In this document: positions 53,330 through 62,439 of the stretch, in pieces
Layout: each line of letters opens with the position of its first letter
How positions within the stretch are numbered: the stretch's first letter is position 1
NCBI GenBank assembly: GCA_021773035.1
Contig: JAJFKU010000064.1
Location: forward strand, 35,716 to 99,715
Direction: 5' to 3'
DNA from: Woeseiaceae bacterium
GTDB taxonomy: Bacteria; Pseudomonadota; Gammaproteobacteria; Steroidobacterales; Woeseiaceae
DNA length: 64,000 nt
Position numbers and translations under genes: made by a program
The notes under the pieces: model-generated
What the model was told of the DNA's origin: nothing
The model's database searches: none
Seen by the model: the letters and a program-made list of their open reading frames with translations, nothing else

Positions 53330-54352
53330 TCAGGCGATTTGTTCTGCCGCGATCGCCTTGTCCAGTAATTTCCTGTAACGCAGCGAACCTGCATCGAGGC
53401 CCAGGTTCAGGTTACGCGTCGTTTTGAATTTCATGCCAAGGTGAACCGCTTCAAGAATTTCGCGGTCTTCTTCAAATGCCATTATGGCGCCTTCGTTGAG
53501 GCGCTCCGATACTTCTGCATTATCTGCGTCGGTATTATAGTTTTGAAACCAGTAGTAGGCAGAGTGATCTTCATCAATGGGCGTTATGAAATTGTAGGAT
53601 TCCATGACATAGGCTCTTTCGTCCAGGTTGTCGACGTCTCCACCGGTACCTGCCGGTGTGTAAACCCCTCGATTGATGCAAACGCTTGGCAGGCGAACCT
53701 CATAGTGTTGCAGACGATCGCACGTACCGTCGAACTTGACCAGTGGTGCATAGTAAGGTGGCAACGCCTGGTCGGATATCCATCGGGACACGACGACGCC
53801 ATCGTCAAATGACTGTACCTCCAAAGGCGTGTCGTCGGTACCGGGTGCGGCGAATGACGTTCGGTGCACCCAGGCGACGTGCGATGGGTCCAGCAAGTTA
53901 TCGGTCACCCAAAGGTAGTGGCAGTCGATCTCAAGCATACCGCCCGCCGTCAATCCCCATCCCTGACTGTCGTAATTGGCAACTTCGACAATTTTTGATT
54001 CATCGGCCTGATCGATGTTGCCCATCCAGACCCAAACAAACCCCCATTTCTCTGCTGCGGGATATGCCCGCACCCGGGCATTGGGCGGAATTCGGTCCTG
54101 GGTCGGTACCAACACACAGTTGCCGGAACCTTCGAACTGCATGCCGTGGTAGCCGCACTCGATATTGTCGCCAAGCAACCGCCCCTTCGATAACGGCAAT
54201 TTTCGATGCGGACAAGCATCCTCCAGCACGACGACGGTGCCATCTTGTTGTCGATACAGCACAAGCCTCTCTTTAAGGAGCATACGGGTAGACAGCGTTT
54301 GCTTGATATCCTGACTTCGGGCCGCAACGTACCAGCAGTTCTTAAGAAACAA
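53330..54352 (-). CDS. Rieske non-heme iron oxygenase (VanA-like)
   Basis: 340 residues. The [2Fe-2S] site is C47-P-H49 and C66-x-x-H69 (DACPHRKLPLSKG and IECGYHGMQF). The catalytic iron site is DNLLDPSHVAWVHRTSF with Asp155, His158 and His163. Length and the single-subunit form resemble vanillate O-demethylase or related monooxygenases needing a separate reductase, which is not in the window. It is followed 15 bases later by the NicX-like gene. A hydroxylation/demethylation step feeding ring cleavage is inferred. Confidence 0.9.
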   Translation of the reverse strand: MFLKNCWYVAARSQDIKQTLSTRMLLKERLVLYRQQDGTVVVLEDACPHRKLPLSKGRLLGDNIECGYHGMQFEGSGNCVLVPTQDRIPPNARVRAYPAAEKWGFVWVWMGNIDQADESKIVEVANYDSQGWGLTAGGMLEIDCHYLWVTDNLLDPSHVAWVHRTSFAAPGTDDTPLEVQSFDDGVVVSRWISDQALPPYYAPLVKFDGTCDRLQHYEVRLPSVCINRGVYTPAGTGGDVDNLDERAYVMESYNFITPIDEDHSAYYWFQNYNTDADNAEVSERLNEGAIMAFEEDREILEAVHLGMKFKTTRNLNLGLDAGSLRYRKLLDKAIAAEQIA

Positions 54353-54422
54353 TGGATCAGTCCGTGGTTTGTCAACTATAACCGCTAGATTGACATATAA
54401 AGATGCTCACATAAATATTAAA

Positions 54423-55811
54423 ATGATACTCGTGAGTCAACGTATTCAAGAACCTGGTTTTCTGCAATCCGTGATCTGTTTCAGCGGCGTCATTGTTATT
54501 GTAATCGCCGGATTGCTGTGGCTCGAAATCAGCCTGCACAGTCTGCTACTGATCGCACTCGTGTGGGTTGCAGTCCACTCAGCGTTCCTCGGTTTCAGTT
54601 TCCGGGCAATCAAAACCGCGATGATCTCCGGCATACAGAAGGGCCTTGGCGCGATCTTCATCTTCTTTCTTATCGGCGTTCTGATTGCCGCGCTTATTGA
54701 AAGCGGGACGATCGGTGGCCTCATCTACTATGGTGTGGACCTGCTGCATCCGACGATCTTTCTACCGGCTGGCCTGGTGCTGTGCAGCTTCATGTCGCTC
54801 GCAACGGGCACGGCATGGGGAACAATAGGCACGATCGGCGTTGTCCTCATGGGACTTGGCGGGGCGCTCGGCATTCCACTGCCACTGGTCGCCGGCATGG
54901 TCGTTTCCGGTGCCAGCTTCGGCGATAAAATGTCGCCAGTGTCGGACACGACCAATCTCGCTGCTATGAGCGCTGACACAGACCTCTACTCTCACATCCA
55001 TTCGATGCTGTACACGACTGTCCCCACCTACGTCATCTGCCTGATCATATTTACAGTCGTCGGGCTAAGTTACAGCGGACAGACAGCGTCTGTACAGGAA
55101 TTGCTGGACCTCAAACAACACCTGGCAGTCGAGTTCGCGATCGGCCCGCTCACATTGCTGCCGCTGATAGTGCTGTTCGTCCTCAGTCTCAAACGGATGC
55201 CGGCGGAAATCAGTATGCTGGGCAGTGTCGCTACCGCAGTCGTGCTAGCCGTTGCGATGCAGGATCGATCCGTTTCGGAGGTGCTCAACAGCTTGCACAG
55301 CGGCTATGCCGCGGACACAGGTCTCGAACGTCTTGATGTGCTCCTGACCCGTGGCGGCATACAAAGCATGATGTGGACAATGTCGCTCGCGCTGCTTGCG
55401 CTATCGCTCGGCGGTATACTCGATCGCGCCGGATTCGTACGGGTACTGCTGAGCGGGCTCTTAAGACGCATCAAGCGTACCGCAAGTCTGATGGCGACCA
55501 CGATTGGTGCAGGTGTGGTTGCCAACATGAGTATGGGTGAAGCGTATCTTTCCATTATCTTCGGCGGGCAGATATTCAAAGATGCCTACGCAGAAGATAA
55601 TCTCGAAAATCACATGCTCTCCCGGTGTCTGGAAGAAGGCGCGACTCTCACCACATCGTTGATCCCGTGGACGACTTCCGGTGCCTTTATTACAGGAGTT
55701 CTGGCCATGTCACCGTTGGAATTTGCCCCATGGACGTTCTTTAACTACATTAATCCATTGTTATCCATCGCCCTCGCCTATATGGGCTTTGGAATATTTC
55801 GTAAGTCCTGA
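54423..55811 (+). CDS. NhaC-family Na+/H+ antiporter or related ion/solute exchanger
   Basis: 462 residues from the ATG at 54423; a TTG at 54369 would extend it but has no better ribosome site. About 11-12 membrane helices. Family segments include FMSLATGTAWGTIGTIGVVL, VVSGASFGDKMSPVSDTTNL and NMSMGEAYLSIIFGGQIF. NhaC-type proteins exchange Na+ for H+; some relatives carry malate/lactate or other organic acids. It is divergent from the Rieske oxygenase gene, so it may also move an aromatic or acid substrate. Confidence 0.85.
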   Translation: MILVSQRIQEPGFLQSVICFSGVIVIVIAGLLWLEISLHSLLLIALVWVAVHSAFLGFSFRAIKTAMISGIQKGLGAIFIFFLIGVLIAALIESGTIGGLIYYGVDLLHPTIFLPAGLVLCSFMSLATGTAWGTIGTIGVVLMGLGGALGIPLPLVAGMVVSGASFGDKMSPVSDTTNLAAMSADTDLYSHIHSMLYTTVPTYVICLIIFTVVGLSYSGQTASVQELLDLKQHLAVEFAIGPLTLLPLIVLFVLSLKRMPAEISMLGSVATAVVLAVAMQDRSVSEVLNSLHSGYAADTGLERLDVLLTRGGIQSMMWTMSLALLALSLGGILDRAGFVRVLLSGLLRRIKRTASLMATTIGAGVVANMSMGEAYLSIIFGGQIFKDAYAEDNLENHMLSRCLEEGATLTTSLIPWTTSGAFITGVLAMSPLEFAPWTFFNYINPLLSIALAYMGFGIFRKS

Positions 55812-55817
55812 CAACCC

Positions 55818-57950
55818 TCACTCTGGCAACGCAAATGCGATGTATGCGCTACCTTGCTGTGCCCGAGGGTTTCGTGAGTTGCTCGTTGCAATCACAACAT
55901 ACTGTCTGCCGTCGACCCTATAGACGGCCGGCGTTGCCATCCCCGCATACGGCATTTCATACTCCCAAAGCAACTCGCCGGAAGCGGCATCGTAAGCTCT
56001 GATTTTTCGGTCGTACAGGGTTGCTCCGATGAACAGCAATCCGCTTGCGGTTAAGACGGGTCCACCGTAATTCTCAGTACCGGTTACATCGATTCCCTGC
56101 GCCGTCAGCTCGGGATATTCGCCAAACGGGATCTTCCACAGGTATTCCCCGGTGTTGAGATCAATGGCGTTAAGCGTACCCCATGGTGGTGCAACAGCCG
56201 GGTAACCATCAGGATCGAGAAATCGATTGTAGCCGGTAAACCTGTAGGCGACGCTACTTCCTTCAGTAGACAGGGACGGAACCGCCTCTTTTCCATCATC
56301 GCTGGAACTGACGCCTTCAGGATTGAGGAGAAGGTCTGTCAGACCCGTGACGGCCTCTGGCGCCAATGCCGGGAACCCCGGCATCCGGCCGATTCCGTAG
56401 CGAAGAATATTTCGCATCTCGTCGGGCGACACAGTTTCGGATGCATTAGTGAGCGCAGGAAACTCGGGTGGGGAGCCTTGCCTGTCGGTTCCGTGGCAGA
56501 GGGCGCACTGAGCTTGATACAAGGCCTCGCCGACTCCCATGCCGTTGGGGCTCGCCACCAACTCTCCGGTCCATGCGATATCATTGCTGTTAATGAAAAT
56601 AATTCCCTTGGCGGGATCGATGGCTGCGCCGCCCCACTCGGCCCCGCCATCGAAACCAGGAAATACCACAGTAGGTTGCTCGGTACCGAACGGTACGAAC
56701 AGGCCCTCGCTCAGAAAGTTGCTGAATTGCTCTCGCGCCCAGTCATTCATTTCAGGTGACCGCGTGGTCAGCATATCTGCCGTTAACTCCTGCCTTGCGA
56801 ACGGTGCAGGGGCTGTCGGAACGGGTTGCGAAGGCGCGGCCGGTTCTTCTGCAAGAGAACTGGTCGGCACAGTGCGTTCCTCTATGGGAAAGAGCGGCTC
56901 CCCGGTTGCCCGATCGAACAAATAGACATAGCCCTGTTTCGAAGTCTGCGCCACGGCATCAATCGCGCGACCTTCCCGCTGCACCGTCACGAGAGACGGC
57001 GGGGCCGGAAAATCGCGGTCCCAGATATCGTGACGAATGGCCTGAAAGTGCCAGACTCGCTCGCCGGTCGTCGCATCCAGCGCAACAAGGGAATTGGCAA
57101 AAAGATTATCCCCTTTTCTTTCGCCGCCAAAGAAATCCGGCACCGCCGAGCCTGTAGGCACATAGACGATGCCACGTTCTTCGTCGAGAGCGAAACCCGC
57201 CCAGGCGTTCGCTCCGCCCTGAGTCGCCCTGGCACCTTCCGGCCAGGTGTCAGCACCAAATTCATCCGCAGCGGGGATCGTGTGGAACGACCAGACAAGC
57301 TCACCTGTCCTGACGTCAAACGCCCGTATGTCGCCTGGTGCAGCGGGTGGATTTTCCGCCGTTCTGAATCCGACAATGATCGTATCGCGATATATCAATC
57401 CTGGTGACGACATAGAGACGTAGTAGCGGCTTGTATCGCCGGGCAGACCCGTACGAAGATCCAGAACACCGTCATTTCCGAATTCAGCGACCAGATCGCC
57501 GCTGTCGGGGTCAATGGCGAACAAGTTGTCGAGGAGGCCGGCGAAGAGGATCTCTTTGTCGCCGTCCTTCCACATCGCGAGTCCACGGGAAGGCCCCGCG
57601 AAATCGGTGGGTCGTTCGAGTCCACTGAAAGACCACAAGAGCTCGCCCGACGCACCGTTGAGAGCAACGACCTCGAGATTCGGTGTTATGCCGTACACGA
57701 CCCCGTCGACGACAATCGGCTGGGTCTGGGACGACCCGGCACTATCCATGTCGAACTGCCAGGCGGGTGTCAGCCGAGAAACGTTGTCTCGGTTGACTTG
57801 CGTGAGTGTGGAATAGCGATTGCCGTTGTTTTGCCCGCCGTATGCAGGCCAGTCGCTTTCTGTGAAAACAGCCTCTTCGTCATCTCTGCAGGCGGAAACT
57901 AAAATGCTCAGACAAAGAACAGAGAGTGCAATACCTTTTATTTCTGTCAT
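55818..57950 (-). CDS. PQQ-dependent dehydrogenase lipoprotein with fused cytochrome c (second)
   Basis: 710 residues from the ATG at 57950, with AAGAGAC 6 bases upstream. The lipobox is LSILVSAC. The propeller starts at PAYGGQNNGNRYSTLTQVNR and shows quinoprotein repeats such as LVALDATTGERVWHFQAIRH. A cytochrome c motif CALCH lies at residue 482-486, inserted before the last blades as in the enzyme at 45388. The two proteins share architecture but are well diverged. It is the last gene of a minus-strand set with the SSS transporter; both probably act on one sugar or alcohol substrate in the periplasm. Confidence 0.9.
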   Translation of the reverse strand: MTEIKGIALSVLCLSILVSACRDDEEAVFTESDWPAYGGQNNGNRYSTLTQVNRDNVSRLTPAWQFDMDSAGSSQTQPIVVDGVVYGITPNLEVVALNGASGELLWSFSGLERPTDFAGPSRGLAMWKDGDKEILFAGLLDNLFAIDPDSGDLVAEFGNDGVLDLRTGLPGDTSRYYVSMSSPGLIYRDTIIVGFRTAENPPAAPGDIRAFDVRTGELVWSFHTIPAADEFGADTWPEGARATQGGANAWAGFALDEERGIVYVPTGSAVPDFFGGERKGDNLFANSLVALDATTGERVWHFQAIRHDIWDRDFPAPPSLVTVQREGRAIDAVAQTSKQGYVYLFDRATGEPLFPIEERTVPTSSLAEEPAAPSQPVPTAPAPFARQELTADMLTTRSPEMNDWAREQFSNFLSEGLFVPFGTEQPTVVFPGFDGGAEWGGAAIDPAKGIIFINSNDIAWTGELVASPNGMGVGEALYQAQCALCHGTDRQGSPPEFPALTNASETVSPDEMRNILRYGIGRMPGFPALAPEAVTGLTDLLLNPEGVSSSDDGKEAVPSLSTEGSSVAYRFTGYNRFLDPDGYPAVAPPWGTLNAIDLNTGEYLWKIPFGEYPELTAQGIDVTGTENYGGPVLTASGLLFIGATLYDRKIRAYDAASGELLWEYEMPYAGMATPAVYRVDGRQYVVIATSNSRNPRAQQGSAYIAFALPE

Positions 57951-58010
57951 CAATAGTCTCTTTTGATGCCCCGGCAAATTAGTGGCGGAAATATCGACCG
58001 CCCAAGAGCG

Positions 58011-59678
58011 CTAGATCCAGAACGAGAAATAGCCATAAACTATGGCGACCAGACCAAGTACGACAACGGTGGCGATCACTTCCCGCTGGTCCCAGCTGTC
58101 TCGAACCGCTTTTCGATCCATCATGGCATAGGTCAGGCCCTGCAGTTGCTCAACCCGTGGGGCGGCCGCCGTGTAGGATGCCGCAATGATTGTGGTAACG
58201 CAGATTAGAAATAAGACGCCCGAGAAATACAGAAAATTGAAATCGGCAATTGCCGCGAGGAATGCGGGGTTTTCGATTTTCCCAGCGCCGAAGACACCCT
58301 GTATAACGAGCTTGGCCATGCCAAGCACAAACCCCAGGCCCAGACCCCACACGGCACCGCGGGAGTTGATGCGCTGGTTGAACAAGCCGAGGAGAAAGAC
58401 CGCAGTTATCGGTGGCGCGAGATAACCCTGAACATTTTGCAGGTACTGATAGAGCCCACCCTTCGATATAGCCGGCATGATTGGAATCCACAGCAGGCCG
58501 AGAATAATTACGACGCCGGTCGCGAGTCGGCCAACGGTAACCAGTTTTTGTTCAGAAGCGCCTGGGCGTAACTTTTCATAGACGTCGACCGTGAAAAGTG
58601 TCGCAGTGGAATTAAAAAGCGATGACAGTGAACTCATCAGCGCGGCCATCAATCCTGCGACTACCAGCCCACGTAATCCAGTTGGCAGCAGCGAGGTCAC
58701 CATCGTCGGAAAAACCTGGTCGCCGGCGAATCCGCCGGACCTATCGCTGGGAATCACCAGCATGCCCTTGTGATGTAACGCTGCACCGATGAGGCCCGGG
58801 ATCAGGAAGATCATCACCGGCGAGACCTTCAGAAACGCGCCCCACAGAGCACCGCGCCGAGCAGTTCTCAGATCTTTCGCGGCCAGTGTGCGTTGCACGA
58901 TGTATTGGTCCGTGCACCAGTACCAGATCCCAACAATGGGAGACGCGATCAGGATACCGAGCCACGGAAAGTCCGGGTCCGATAACGGTCGCCACAATGC
59001 GTAGTCAGCCACATTTTCGCTGGCGAAGGACTGCAACTCACTCCATCCACCCAGCCGATCGAGACCGAGCCACGTGATGGCGGCCGACCCGATGAGCAGG
59101 ATAATTGCCTGTGCCGAATCGGTGTAAAGCACCGCGCGCAATCCACCGGCGACCGTGTACAGGCCGGTCAGGACTACGGTAGCGACGGCACCGACCCAAA
59201 ACGCGTTTTCGGGACTGCCGAATGTATCTGGTAACAAGGTTTTGAACACCACGGCACCGGCGTAAACAGTAACCGACACTTTGGTAAGCACGTACGCGGC
59301 CAGCGAAACCAGCGATAATATCCAGCGCGGCCGCGGACCAAATCGTTTCTCCAGGAACTCCGGCATAGTGAACACGCCGGACTCGTAATAGAAGGGTACG
59401 AAGACCCAGGCGAGCAGAACGACGATCCATGCGTGTAATTCGTAGTGTGCCATCGCCAGGCCGGTCGCGGCGCCCTGGCCTGCCAGGCCAACGATGTGCT
59501 CAGAGCCGATATTCGATGCAAAGATTGATGCACCGATGGCGAAAAACCCGACATTGCGCCCGGCCAGAAAATAGTCCGTCGATGTCTGTTGCCGGCGCGT
59601 CGCCGCGATGACTATGCCAAGCAGTAACCCGAAGTAGACCGCAATGACAAGCCAGTCAATGGTATCGAGTCTATTCAT
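58011..59678 (-). CDS. Sodium/solute symporter (SSS/SLC5 family), sugar-type
   Basis: 555 residues, about 14 predicted membrane helices. LIAVYFGLLLGIVIAATRRQ and YFLAGRNVGFFAIGASIFAS form the family N-terminus. GLAGQGAATGLAMAHYELHA and LPTGLRGLVVAGLMAALMSS are SGLT-type signatures. It couples Na+ influx to solute uptake, by resemblance a hexose or related sugar. It lies upstream of the PQQ gene in the same direction. Confidence 0.88.
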   Translation of the reverse strand: MNRLDTIDWLVIAVYFGLLLGIVIAATRRQQTSTDYFLAGRNVGFFAIGASIFASNIGSEHIVGLAGQGAATGLAMAHYELHAWIVVLLAWVFVPFYYESGVFTMPEFLEKRFGPRPRWILSLVSLAAYVLTKVSVTVYAGAVVFKTLLPDTFGSPENAFWVGAVATVVLTGLYTVAGGLRAVLYTDSAQAIILLIGSAAITWLGLDRLGGWSELQSFASENVADYALWRPLSDPDFPWLGILIASPIVGIWYWCTDQYIVQRTLAAKDLRTARRGALWGAFLKVSPVMIFLIPGLIGAALHHKGMLVIPSDRSGGFAGDQVFPTMVTSLLPTGLRGLVVAGLMAALMSSLSSLFNSTATLFTVDVYEKLRPGASEQKLVTVGRLATGVVIILGLLWIPIMPAISKGGLYQYLQNVQGYLAPPITAVFLLGLFNQRINSRGAVWGLGLGFVLGMAKLVIQGVFGAGKIENPAFLAAIADFNFLYFSGVLFLICVTTIIAASYTAAAPRVEQLQGLTYAMMDRKAVRDSWDQREVIATVVVLGLVAIVYGYFSFWI

Positions 59679-59740
59679 CGTAATTCAGTTGTTGTTTTCT
59701 AGCATCACCCGTGAACCAAGCCCGAATCTCTGTTTACCTT

Positions 59741-61204
59741 TTAGTAGGCTGTCGCATCGTCTTCATCGCCAAGTTTAATGGCCTTGTAGCCTCCCTGCGC
59801 TCGGAAATAGAATATCAATAGCAAGTATCCAAGCGCCATGGTCAGTGGAACCAGAGCAGTCCACCTGAAAGCACTTTGTCCTCCACGGATTGAGGCCTCC
59901 TCAAGAATCGCGCGTTCTTCGGTTTCTTTAGCGGATAATTCGGCCGGGTTTTTCTCAAGAAGTGCACCTACTTTTGCGCCGTCCAGGCCAGCAATTTCAC
60001 GAAACAAGAGAAACCCTTGCTTACTATCAGACACATATTCTTGATGAACAGCCGGATACTCTTCATGTAGAAATTCAGCTGCAAAATGGTCTTGTTTATA
60101 GCCAATCCCAGGTCCACCCAGAAGCCCGGCTGAGAGCATACCGATTCCGCCAATGGCACCGAGAGTAAGCGCGCCGCCTTTCGGGAAACGCTCAGATACG
60201 ACAGCGAGCATGGTTGGCCAGAAGAAGGTTTTTCCAATGCCGTATATTGTACCGGCTAAAATTATTGCCACACCCGTAGCAACGGAACCCAGCATGAATA
60301 GGCCAATTGTCGCCAATACGGCACTGGCGAATAGCAGCCCCAAGGGATTGATACGGTGAACGATTGGACCGGCGAAGAATCTCAATACAAACATCAGTGC
60401 TGAAGTATAAATGAACAGGAGGAATGCATTACCGCCGATGAGGTTTTGCATGATGTTGATTATCCAACTGTCTGTACCCAGTTCTACGTAGCCGACACAG
60501 GCCATGAGAAATAGGAGAAACAGTAGAACTGGTGCGGCAAATTCCTTCAACATATTCATATACGTGACGCCGGCTGCGCGTGCCTCAGAGAGAGGGAATT
60601 TCTGTCCGAATAGCATGTAGCCGTACACGAATGTTGGAATAAGGAACAGGCCGACCAAAATTTCCCAACTTACCTGAAAAAGTTTCGCATCTGAACTGGC
60701 GAAAAAGTAAGCGATCAAGCCACCAAGGATAAGCCCGCCTGGCCAACCGGCATGAAGAATATTTAAATAGTGTGTTTTTTCTTCTGGATAAAGTGTCGCC
60801 GTCAAGGGATTGATAATGGCCTCACAGGTACCCCAGGCAATGGCAAACATAAACATACCAACGTACAACATCCAATACGCGGCTTCATTGCCAGCGCTAC
60901 CATCACCGTATACAGGCGTTGCGGCAATCGTAATTATTGCTGAAAGTATATGCAGAACAAAAGCTACCCACATCAATTTTGCATAGCCGATTCTCTCGGC
61001 TAAGGCACTCGCAATTAGTATGACCACCCCAAAGCCAACAAACCCACCGCCTGTAATGGCCCCAAGCTCACTCTTGGTAAACCCAAATTGTGTGGCCCAG
61101 TCACCAAGAATACTCGCGCGCAATCCGAAAAATAATCCTGCGACAATTAAGGTCATAAAACTGGCGACGAATAATCGCTTTCTATTGTCGACCGCTGCGC
61201 TCAT
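59741..61204 (-). CDS. MFS transporter of a sugar-acid or keto-sugar type
   Basis: 487 residues with 12 predicted membrane helices: GLFFGLRASILGDWATQFGF at the start and YWMLYVGMFMFAIAWGTCEA and IYGIGKTFFWPTMLAVVSER further on. A ~90-residue soluble stretch precedes the last helix (EEYPAVHQEYVSDSKQGFLL). This variety of MFS protein is regularly found next to Gfo/Idh/MocA oxidoreductase genes, as here, where the ATG overlaps the upstream stop by 4 bases. It likely moves the substrate of that enzyme across the inner membrane. Confidence 0.85.
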   Translation of the reverse strand: MSAAVDNRKRLFVASFMTLIVAGLFFGLRASILGDWATQFGFTKSELGAITGGGFVGFGVVILIASALAERIGYAKLMWVAFVLHILSAIITIAATPVYGDGSAGNEAAYWMLYVGMFMFAIAWGTCEAIINPLTATLYPEEKTHYLNILHAGWPGGLILGGLIAYFFASSDAKLFQVSWEILVGLFLIPTFVYGYMLFGQKFPLSEARAAGVTYMNMLKEFAAPVLLFLLFLMACVGYVELGTDSWIINIMQNLIGGNAFLLFIYTSALMFVLRFFAGPIVHRINPLGLLFASAVLATIGLFMLGSVATGVAIILAGTIYGIGKTFFWPTMLAVVSERFPKGGALTLGAIGGIGMLSAGLLGGPGIGYKQDHFAAEFLHEEYPAVHQEYVSDSKQGFLLFREIAGLDGAKVGALLEKNPAELSAKETEERAILEEASIRGGQSAFRWTALVPLTMALGYLLLIFYFRAQGGYKAIKLGDEDDATAY

Positions 61205-62328
61205 GCGTCACCTCCAAGTGTCAATTCCGGCAACGCCATTTCGACACCACCATTCATAGCTGACTCATGTGCCAGCACGCCAACGCAGGTAATATTCGCC
61301 GACGCTCGTGGACCGGGGTAAGCCTGTACTCCGGTTTCAAGCATATTTACAAACTGGTGCGCCAGATGCGGGTGAGACCCGCCATGCCCGCCGCCCTGCT
61401 CGAAAGACAGATGCTCTTCATCATCCTTGTTGTAAACACCGGCCAGGGTGAATGGCGCGATCTCATCGGGCAGTAAGTGCGCGTAATCCGGACTGGTTAC
61501 ACGCTCTGGAATTTCAGCTTCTGGCTTGCCCGCCGTATGCACAACGAGTTCTTCACCTTCAATCAAAGGCCACTCCACCGACTTCTTGGAGCCATAAACC
61601 TCAAAGCCCTCACGATACTGCCGCGCAGTATCAAACAAGGACCGGTATACATACCCAACAACATCTGAATTGGCCAATTTAATATGGCAGGACTCAATCG
61701 CATAGGGCGATCCGTAGTGCTCTTGCAATTCAGGTCTGATACGTCCCGAGCCCATACAGGAAACAGACAACGCATCTGTTTGCGCGAGCCCGAGAATCGG
61801 CCCGACACAATGCGTCGCATAATGCATCGGTGGCAGCCCTGGCCAATAGTCCGGCCATCCCTCCATATCCTGTTGGTGTGATGCTTTGAGAAATTGAATA
61901 TCGCCGAGCTCACCCTTGTCGTGGAGTTCTTTCATGAAAAGATACTCTCGAGAGTAAACAACGGTCTCCATCATCATGTACTTGAGGCCTGATGACTCGC
62001 AAAGTCGTACGATCTCCTCGCACTCCTCAACCGTCGTTGCCATCGGCACAGTACAGGCAACGTGTTTTCCCGCCTTCAGGGCTTGAATCGACTGCTGACC
62101 ATGCATCGGAATGGGCGTGTTGATATGCACGGCATCAATGTCCGGGTCGGCCAACATGTCGTCAAAGCTGGTATAGCGTTTTGGAACTGAATATCGATCC
62201 GCAATTTCATCAAGCGATGCCTGCGATCGTTGACACACGGCAACCAGCTCTGCAGACGGATGCGCCTGGTAGATAGGGATGAATTCCGCACCAAAACCCA
62301 GACCAATAATTCCGATCCTGATACTCAA
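61201..62328 (-). CDS. Gfo/Idh/MocA-family NAD(P)-dependent oxidoreductase
   Basis: 375 residues with a TTG start; AAGGAG lies 6 bases upstream. Rossmann motif IRIGIIGLGFGAEFIPIYQA, then DIDAVHINTPIPMHG and KAGKHVACTVPMATTVEEC, where the catalytic Lys of the usual EKP is replaced by a CTVPMA segment. The C-terminal alpha/beta substrate domain contains GGGHGGSHPHLAHQFVNMLE. The family oxidises or reduces sugars, inositols and keto-glycosides. Operon with the MFS transporter by 4-base overlap. Loss of the EKP Lys suggests altered chemistry. Confidence 0.88.
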   Translation of the reverse strand: MSIRIGIIGLGFGAEFIPIYQAHPSAELVAVCQRSQASLDEIADRYSVPKRYTSFDDMLADPDIDAVHINTPIPMHGQQSIQALKAGKHVACTVPMATTVEECEEIVRLCESSGLKYMMMETVVYSREYLFMKELHDKGELGDIQFLKASHQQDMEGWPDYWPGLPPMHYATHCVGPILGLAQTDALSVSCMGSGRIRPELQEHYGSPYAIESCHIKLANSDVVGYVYRSLFDTARQYREGFEVYGSKKSVEWPLIEGEELVVHTAGKPEAEIPERVTSPDYAHLLPDEIAPFTLAGVYNKDDEEHLSFEQGGGHGGSHPHLAHQFVNMLETGVQAYPGPRASANITCVGVLAHESAMNGGVEMALPELTLGGDA

Positions 62329-62382
62329 CGCTTTCTCCTTCGGTCGGTGTTATTTTTTTCTCAGGCCAGTGTAGACGCAAAC

Positions 62383-62412
62383 GGGCACCCACCGATAATT
62401 CGGTGAGTGCCC
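62383..62412 (-). terminator. Hairpin downstream of the TonB-dependent receptor gene
   Basis: GGGCAC-C-CACCG at 62383-62394 pairs with CGGTG-A-GTGCCC at 62401-62412, giving an 11-pair stem around one mismatch. It lies 28 bases after the receptor stop. On the minus strand only a weak T stretch (GTTTGCG) follows. Probable terminator or mRNA 3' end stabiliser. Confidence 0.55.
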
Positions 62413-62439
62413 AGATTAGTGCTTTGGTCTTGCCGAACT

